DNA from: JBMYYR01 sp965243605
GTDB lineage: Bacteria; Bacteroidota; Bacteroidia; Flavobacteriales; CAJXXR01
DNA: 64,000 nucleotides
NCBI GenBank assembly: GCA_965243605.1
Contig: CBDEVQ010000025.1
Span: forward strand, 1-64,000
Direction of reading: 5' to 3'
The position numbers and the translations under genes were made by a program. The notes beneath the pieces were generated by a model, which saw only the letters and a list, made by a program, of their open reading frames with translations, made no database searches and had not been told where the DNA came from. Each line of letters opens with the position of its first letter. The stretch's first letter is position 1. This document shows positions 60,383 to 64,000 of this stretch, piece after piece.

Positions 60383-60407
60383 CGTTATATTGTTTAAACC
60401 ATAATAA

Positions 60408-61190
60408 CTATGGTGTTGTATCAAAAATCTCGCATAATAACTTATATAATTCTGGGTGTTTACGTCTTAATAACTTCGGACGTTCAAAAAAATATGTACC
60501 TACTACTGCTAAAAACTCAGCTTGGTTAGTGGCTCCATAGGGGTTAATATCCTTATGTTCCTTTAGCTTCATTTCGTCTATTTTACTCATAACCATCTGC
60601 ATCCAAGGCAATACATATTGTTTTTCTAATAACACGCTTGGTATACCATCAATTTCTCCATCGGCTTTATCTACCAAATGAATAAACTCATGAATAGCTG
60701 TATTGTGCTTATCGGTTTCATTCTGGAAACCATGGTGTAAGGCTTCTCTAGAAAGAATCATTTTACCTTCCATAAAACCAGAACCAACCATTCCTAATAT
60801 GCGCCTATCTGGGCCTTCTAAATCAAAGTTCGTATTAAAAGCATTTGGGTATAATATCACCTCGTCAAGGTTATTATATCTCCAATCTTTAAAATTAAAT
60901 ATAGGTATAATAGCTGAAGAGGCAATAAGTAATCGGTCTTCATCTTCAATTTCTATTTTAACTCCTGTAAAACTAATATTAAGAATAAATTCATGAATCT
61001 TATATTCAAAATGGGCTTTATCGGATGCATTTAAGGTGGTGTAAAATGGAACCTTAGATTCTAATATTGGTCTCCACTCTGCATTAAATGGTATTTTATT
61101 TAAGGTTGTTTTTGGCTTTTTCCATCGGTTTTTATAAAGTTGAAAACCAAATAACCCGACAATGGTACCTACAAAAATTACTGCAATCAT
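60408..61190 (-). CDS. mtfA: MtfA-family zinc peptidase (M90)
   Basis: A 260-residue protein with an N-terminal transmembrane helix and the M90/MtfA zinc-peptidase domain. The motif is HEFIHLVDKADGEIDG with His167, Glu168 and His171, and the last ligand lies in GATNQAEFLAVVGTYFFE (Glu). E. coli MtfA regulates glucose uptake by binding Mlc and has peptidase activity. Whether that applies here is unknown. It is the first of a two-gene minus-strand unit with the aspartyl protease. Confidence 0.86.
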   Translation of the reverse strand: MIAVIFVGTIVGLFGFQLYKNRWKKPKTTLNKIPFNAEWRPILESKVPFYTTLNASDKAHFEYKIHEFILNISFTGVKIEIEDEDRLLIASSAIIPIFNFKDWRYNNLDEVILYPNAFNTNFDLEGPDRRILGMVGSGFMEGKMILSREALHHGFQNETDKHNTAIHEFIHLVDKADGEIDGIPSVLLEKQYVLPWMQMVMSKIDEMKLKEHKDINPYGATNQAEFLAVVGTYFFERPKLLRRKHPELYKLLCEIFDTTP

Positions 61191-61298
61191 AGTTGTGTAT
61201 TCGTATTATATATATAATTAGGCTAAAATTATGAATTGTAAATAGAATATACCTACCATCTTATGATAAACGTTAGGTTTTAGTACGATATTTAAGTG

Positions 61299-61306
61299 TA
61301 ATTTTG
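61299..61306 (+). promoter_or_regulatory. -7 promoter element (TAATTTTG)
   Basis: A perfect TAnnTTTG match 17 bp before the haemoglobin ATG at 61324. Confidence 0.5.
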
Positions 61307-61323
61307 TTTAAAATATAGAATTA

Positions 61324-61725
61324 ATGGCTCGAATTAAAGACAGACAAGATATCGCTCTATTGGTAAACACCTTTTATGCTAAGATTAGAAAGGAAGATGG
61401 GTTAGAGCATTTTTTTAATAAAATGATTGTTGGAGAAGAGGCTTGGGCAACACATTTAGATAAGCTTACAGATTTCTGGGAAACCCAATTGTTAATGGCC
61501 AGATCGTTTTCGGGTAATCCCATGGCTGCCCATAATAAAGTTGACAAAACCTTTAATCATGAAATAGAAATGAAACATTTCGGATTATGGTTAAACTTAT
61601 GGTATGAAACCATAGATGAATTATTTGATGGAGAAATTGCTCAACTTGCTAAAAATAAAGCCCGTAATATGTCTCACTTCATTTTTATGGAAATGTATAA
61701 GAATAGAGAAGTGATTAAGAAATAA
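61324..61725 (+). CDS. Group III truncated haemoglobin
   Basis: A 133-residue truncated globin. Visible features are the short A/B helices with DGLEHFFNKMI, the FWETQLLMARSFSGNPMAAH E-helix region, and MKHFGLWLNLWYETIDELFDGE with the proximal His. Group III globins bind oxygen or NO and may take part in NO or peroxide detoxification. It is monocistronic, with a promoter element and a terminator. Confidence 0.92.
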   Translation: MARIKDRQDIALLVNTFYAKIRKEDGLEHFFNKMIVGEEAWATHLDKLTDFWETQLLMARSFSGNPMAAHNKVDKTFNHEIEMKHFGLWLNLWYETIDELFDGEIAQLAKNKARNMSHFIFMEMYKNREVIKK

Positions 61726-61748
61726 ATAACAAATGTATATGTTTGTTG

Positions 61749-61779
61749 AAAAACGAATATCTTTGAGATATTCGTTTTT
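61749..61779 (+). terminator. Intrinsic terminator
   Basis: AAAAACGAATATCT pairs with AGATATTCGTTTTT around a 3-nt loop, followed by T9. It follows the haemoglobin gene. Confidence 0.9.
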
Positions 61780-61805
61780 TTTTGGATTTATAATAACGTA
61801 ATAAT

Positions 61806-62630
61806 ATGAAATATAAGCTGGTGTTAAAAAAGATTTTAATTTTAGGAGGATTGGTTTCCTTATTTAATAGTTGTTCTATGAAACGTGTTGAGAATGAATT
61901 ATATTCTGTGGTGGGTAAGGTGAATTTACCTCAAGATTTAAAAGAAATATCTGGATTAACATATTATGAACAAGGATCCTTTTTAGCTGTTCAAGATGAA
62001 CTCGGGATAATATTTGTGCTCGATGAAAAAACGGGTGATATTAATAATGAGTTTAAGTTTGGGAAGAAAGGCGATTACGAAGGACTTACATTAGTCGGGA
62101 ATACTGTATTCATATTAAGAAGCGACGGAGATCTATATTCTTATAATCTAGAAACAGGTAAGTCTTCTAAACATAAAAATCCATACGCTAAAAATTCAGA
62201 ATTTGAAGGTTTATGTTATGACCAAGTAACCAAAAGATTGATATTGTCGTGTAAATCTTCAAACAAATCTAAGCTTAACAAATACATGTTGTTTTATGGT
62301 TTTAATCTAGATGATAATACCTGGGAAGAAGAGCCTATTTATACCGTAAGCAAGAAAGAAGTAGAATTGCTGGCCGGATTTGATATTGGTTCTTTAAAAG
62401 CGTCCGGAATTGTTAAGCACCCGGTTACTCAAGGGTATTTTATTGTGGCTTCAATAGGGTCTTTATTAATAGAAGTAGATGCATCGTTTAATTTAAAACG
62501 AATTATTCCATTACACGATAACTTCAACCAACCTGAAGGTATTACCATTAATTCGAATGGAGATCTTATTATCTCTAATGAAGCAGGACAAGGTAAAGAA
62601 GCAACACTATATACACTGGTATTAAAATAG
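61806..62630 (+). CDS. SdiA-regulated-type beta-propeller lipoprotein
   Basis: A 274-residue lipoprotein with lipobox FNSC (Cys23). The mature part is the SdiA-regulated (YjiK) domain, a beta propeller: LPQDLKEISGLTYYEQGSFL, VFILRSDGDLYSY, SEFEGLCYDQVTKRLILSC, PVTQGYFIVASIGSLLIEV and QPEGITINSNGDLIISNE. Such proteins are periplasmic and of unknown ligand. It begins 80 bp after the haemoglobin stop, beyond a terminator, and ends shortly before a broken lipoprotein gene. Confidence 0.86.
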   Translation: MKYKLVLKKILILGGLVSLFNSCSMKRVENELYSVVGKVNLPQDLKEISGLTYYEQGSFLAVQDELGIIFVLDEKTGDINNEFKFGKKGDYEGLTLVGNTVFILRSDGDLYSYNLETGKSSKHKNPYAKNSEFEGLCYDQVTKRLILSCKSSNKSKLNKYMLFYGFNLDDNTWEEEPIYTVSKKEVELLAGFDIGSLKASGIVKHPVTQGYFIVASIGSLLIEVDASFNLKRIIPLHDNFNQPEGITINSNGDLIISNEAGQGKEATLYTLVLK

Positions 62631-62680
62631 GATTGAATTAGAATGAAATAATTCATCATGTAAATTGTTTAGAGCTTCGT

Positions 62681-63415
62681 ATGAAATATAGTTTGTATCT
62701 TTTAATTCTTACGTAATGGAGTTGTCAAGATTCAGAATCTAACTTTTTAGATAATCCATCTGTTACTGAATTTAAATCCATTCAATTGTTAGATTCATTT
62801 AATAACGAATTATTTTATGATACGTATCGAAGTATGACTACAAGTTGTATGCATCCGATATATATTGGACGTAAACAAGATTCTATTTGGTTAGACTATA
62901 ATATTAAAGGTATGGGTAATAGATCAACGCTAGATTATTATAGTCCTGACTCTAACGATCTAATATTGTATATTGATTCTACACAAATTATTGGTTCTGT
63001 AATCAAGAATAGATCCGTTATACCACCTCCCGGTTACATTGTAGAGACCTCTTCTCAATATAATTTAAATGCCATGCATGAAAGGGGAAATACTAAGGCT
63101 TATCCTGTATTTATTAAGAACGTATCTCAGGATTCATTAGTAATAGGGTATGGTGATTATGTTCCAGTAATAGTAGAAGCAGAAGATAGTCTAGGGATTT
63201 GGAGACCAGTACAAAAGCCGTATTATTATGATTGTGGATATGGATTGTCTTATTTTTATTTAAGGCCAGAGGAAATTATTATTACATCATGTAAGTTATT
63301 TAAAGGAAATTATAGTACTAAAATGCGACTTGTATTTGGAGCAAACCGGAAAATAAAATCCAATACGTTTAACGGATCTATTTATTATGATCAGTTTAAC
63401 TATATAGATTATTAG
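62681..63415 (+). pseudogene. Lipoprotein gene with a stop codon inside the signal peptide
   Basis: From the ATG at 62681 the frame reads MKYSLYLLILT, then TAA (62714-62716), then WSCQDSESNF and on to 63415. Without the stop this would be a 244-residue lipoprotein with the lipobox region …LT-x-WSC. A single change (TAA for TTA Leu) explains it. The downstream frame stays open and protein-like (NRSTLDYYSPDSNDLILYID, KPYYYDCGYGLSYFYL). A TTG at 62786 could start a signal-less form. It is a probable pseudogene or a strain-specific mutation. Family not recognised. Confidence 0.7.
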
Positions 63416-63738
63416 TAAACGTTCTTTTAGTATTAGATATTATGGGTTTAGTTTTATTGTTGTTTTTTGATGTATAGAAAGACACCTTTGCTATATGTAT
63501 GGGATTATTAATTGGTGTTTCTTAAATAGTAATAAATAGGACTGGCCTTTTAAAAACCTAAAGTGATAAGATTGTAATATAATCATATGTTTGTCTAAAA
63601 ACTGCGATAGTTTAAAACGAACAGGTCAACTATTAAATCAATAGTTTCATCTAAAAATATCATTGAAAAGGTGGAAATATCGGGACTTTGTTCTATATTT
63701 ATAACATCGATAAACATAAAAAAATAAACATAATTGTT
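63416..63738. other. Intergenic stretch, nothing recognised
   Basis: AT-rich, without ORF or clear hairpin. It contains the upstream region of the DUF2853 gene. Confidence 0.5.
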
Positions 63739-64000
63739 ATGAGTAAATTTGACGAAGCTTTAGAAACGTATACAGCAGAAATGAAAAAATTAGATATTGC
63801 AGTTGATGCAGATCTATTAAGAGCGGTTACAAAAGGTTTAGGGCCTTCAATATATAATGTAGATTCATCTAAGGTATCTTCTTCTGATCAGTCAGAATTA
63901 GACCGTGTTAAAGATAAATTCTTAATGGGTAAATTAGGTTTAGCAGATGGAGCAGAGTTAGATTCAGCAATTGCAGAAGTTGTTGAGACTTTTGGAAAAT
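63739..64000 (+). CDS. DUF2853 family protein, partial at the window edge
   Basis: The first 87 residues of a DUF2853 protein (family length about 105-115). It starts MSKFDEALETYTAEMKKLDI and contains AVTKGLGPSIYNVDSSKV and SSSDQSELDRVKDKFLMGKL, the two most conserved stretches of this family, which is common in Bacteroidota and Alphaproteobacteria. Function unknown. It is cut by the end of the window. Confidence 0.9.
   Translation, partial: MSKFDEALETYTAEMKKLDIAVDADLLRAVTKGLGPSIYNVDSSKVSSSDQSELDRVKDKFLMGKLGLADGAELDSAIAEVVETFGK

Noticed and set aside
1..64000. tRNA or rRNA genes
   Set aside because: No cloverleaf with T-loop (GGTTCGAATCC-like) or rRNA-conserved segment was seen while reading the intergenic regions; a covariance-model scan would settle it.

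Overview
The window comes from an AT-rich Bacteroidota chromosome, most likely class Flavobacteriia. The evidence is a set of large secreted proteins with type IX secretion (T9SS) C-terminal sorting domains, many Bacteroidota-style lipoproteins, TAnnTTTG-type -7 promoter elements with few Shine-Dalgarno sequences, DUF1501/DUF1800 and DUF2853 families, and a flavobacterial arsenosugar operon. No rRNA, tRNA or CRISPR array was seen.

Region 1 (0-11 kb) holds two paralogous lipoproteins flanking a MarR / PLP-decarboxylase / GNAT / SRPBCC operon, then a DUF255 thioredoxin-like protein, a 750-residue unrecognised lipoprotein and a class III nucleotide cyclase. Four of these genes are broken by single extra bases in A or T runs. 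All are repaired by deleting one base, so they are either homopolymer sequencing errors or a hot spot of decay. A MarR operator pair is visible. Region 2 (11-19 kb) is accessory: three tandem copies of a 347-bp repeat abut an IS3-family element, which has truncated a Crp/Fnr gene. Small stress or detoxification-type genes follow (SRPBCC, Crp/Fnr, beta-barrel, DoxX, SnoaL-like, GNAT, SUMF1-like), then about 0.8 kb of repeat-containing non-coding DNA.

Region 3 (19-25 kb) is a complete arsenosugar biosynthesis operon on the minus strand: DUF547, AhpD-like, ArsS radical SAM, rhodanese (frameshifted), glycosyltransferase, purine nucleoside phosphorylase and ArsM. A sterol-desaturase-like gene follows beyond a strong terminator. 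Region 4 (25-42 kb) encodes secreted T9SS cargo proteins, including a divergent pair with DFDPG beta-propeller repeats, and a DUF1800-DUF1501 operon whose C-terminus shares a motif with the neighbouring small secreted protein.

Region 5 (42-50 kb) is the most interesting. A RadC-like JAB protein and a lipoprotein precede an unassigned reverse transcriptase with a structured, separately promoted leader that looks like a non-coding RNA. The reverse transcriptase is followed by a CBS-domain protein ending in an RX4H (HEPN-type) motif. I infer a candidate reverse-transcriptase-based antiphage system. Beyond it are gene remnants, an HU-like protein, TruA and Dus tRNA-modification enzymes and a Cys-containing small ORF with stacked terminators. 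Region 6 (50-64 kb) is ordinary chromosome: a beta-barrel protein, a TPR-LuxR regulator, DinB, a LAS-type metallopeptidase-like protein, aroB-aroA, a thioredoxin-like protein, an aspartyl protease, an MtfA-like peptidase, a truncated haemoglobin, an SdiA-regulated-type lipoprotein, a lipoprotein gene with a nonsense codon in its signal peptide, and the start of a DUF2853 gene.
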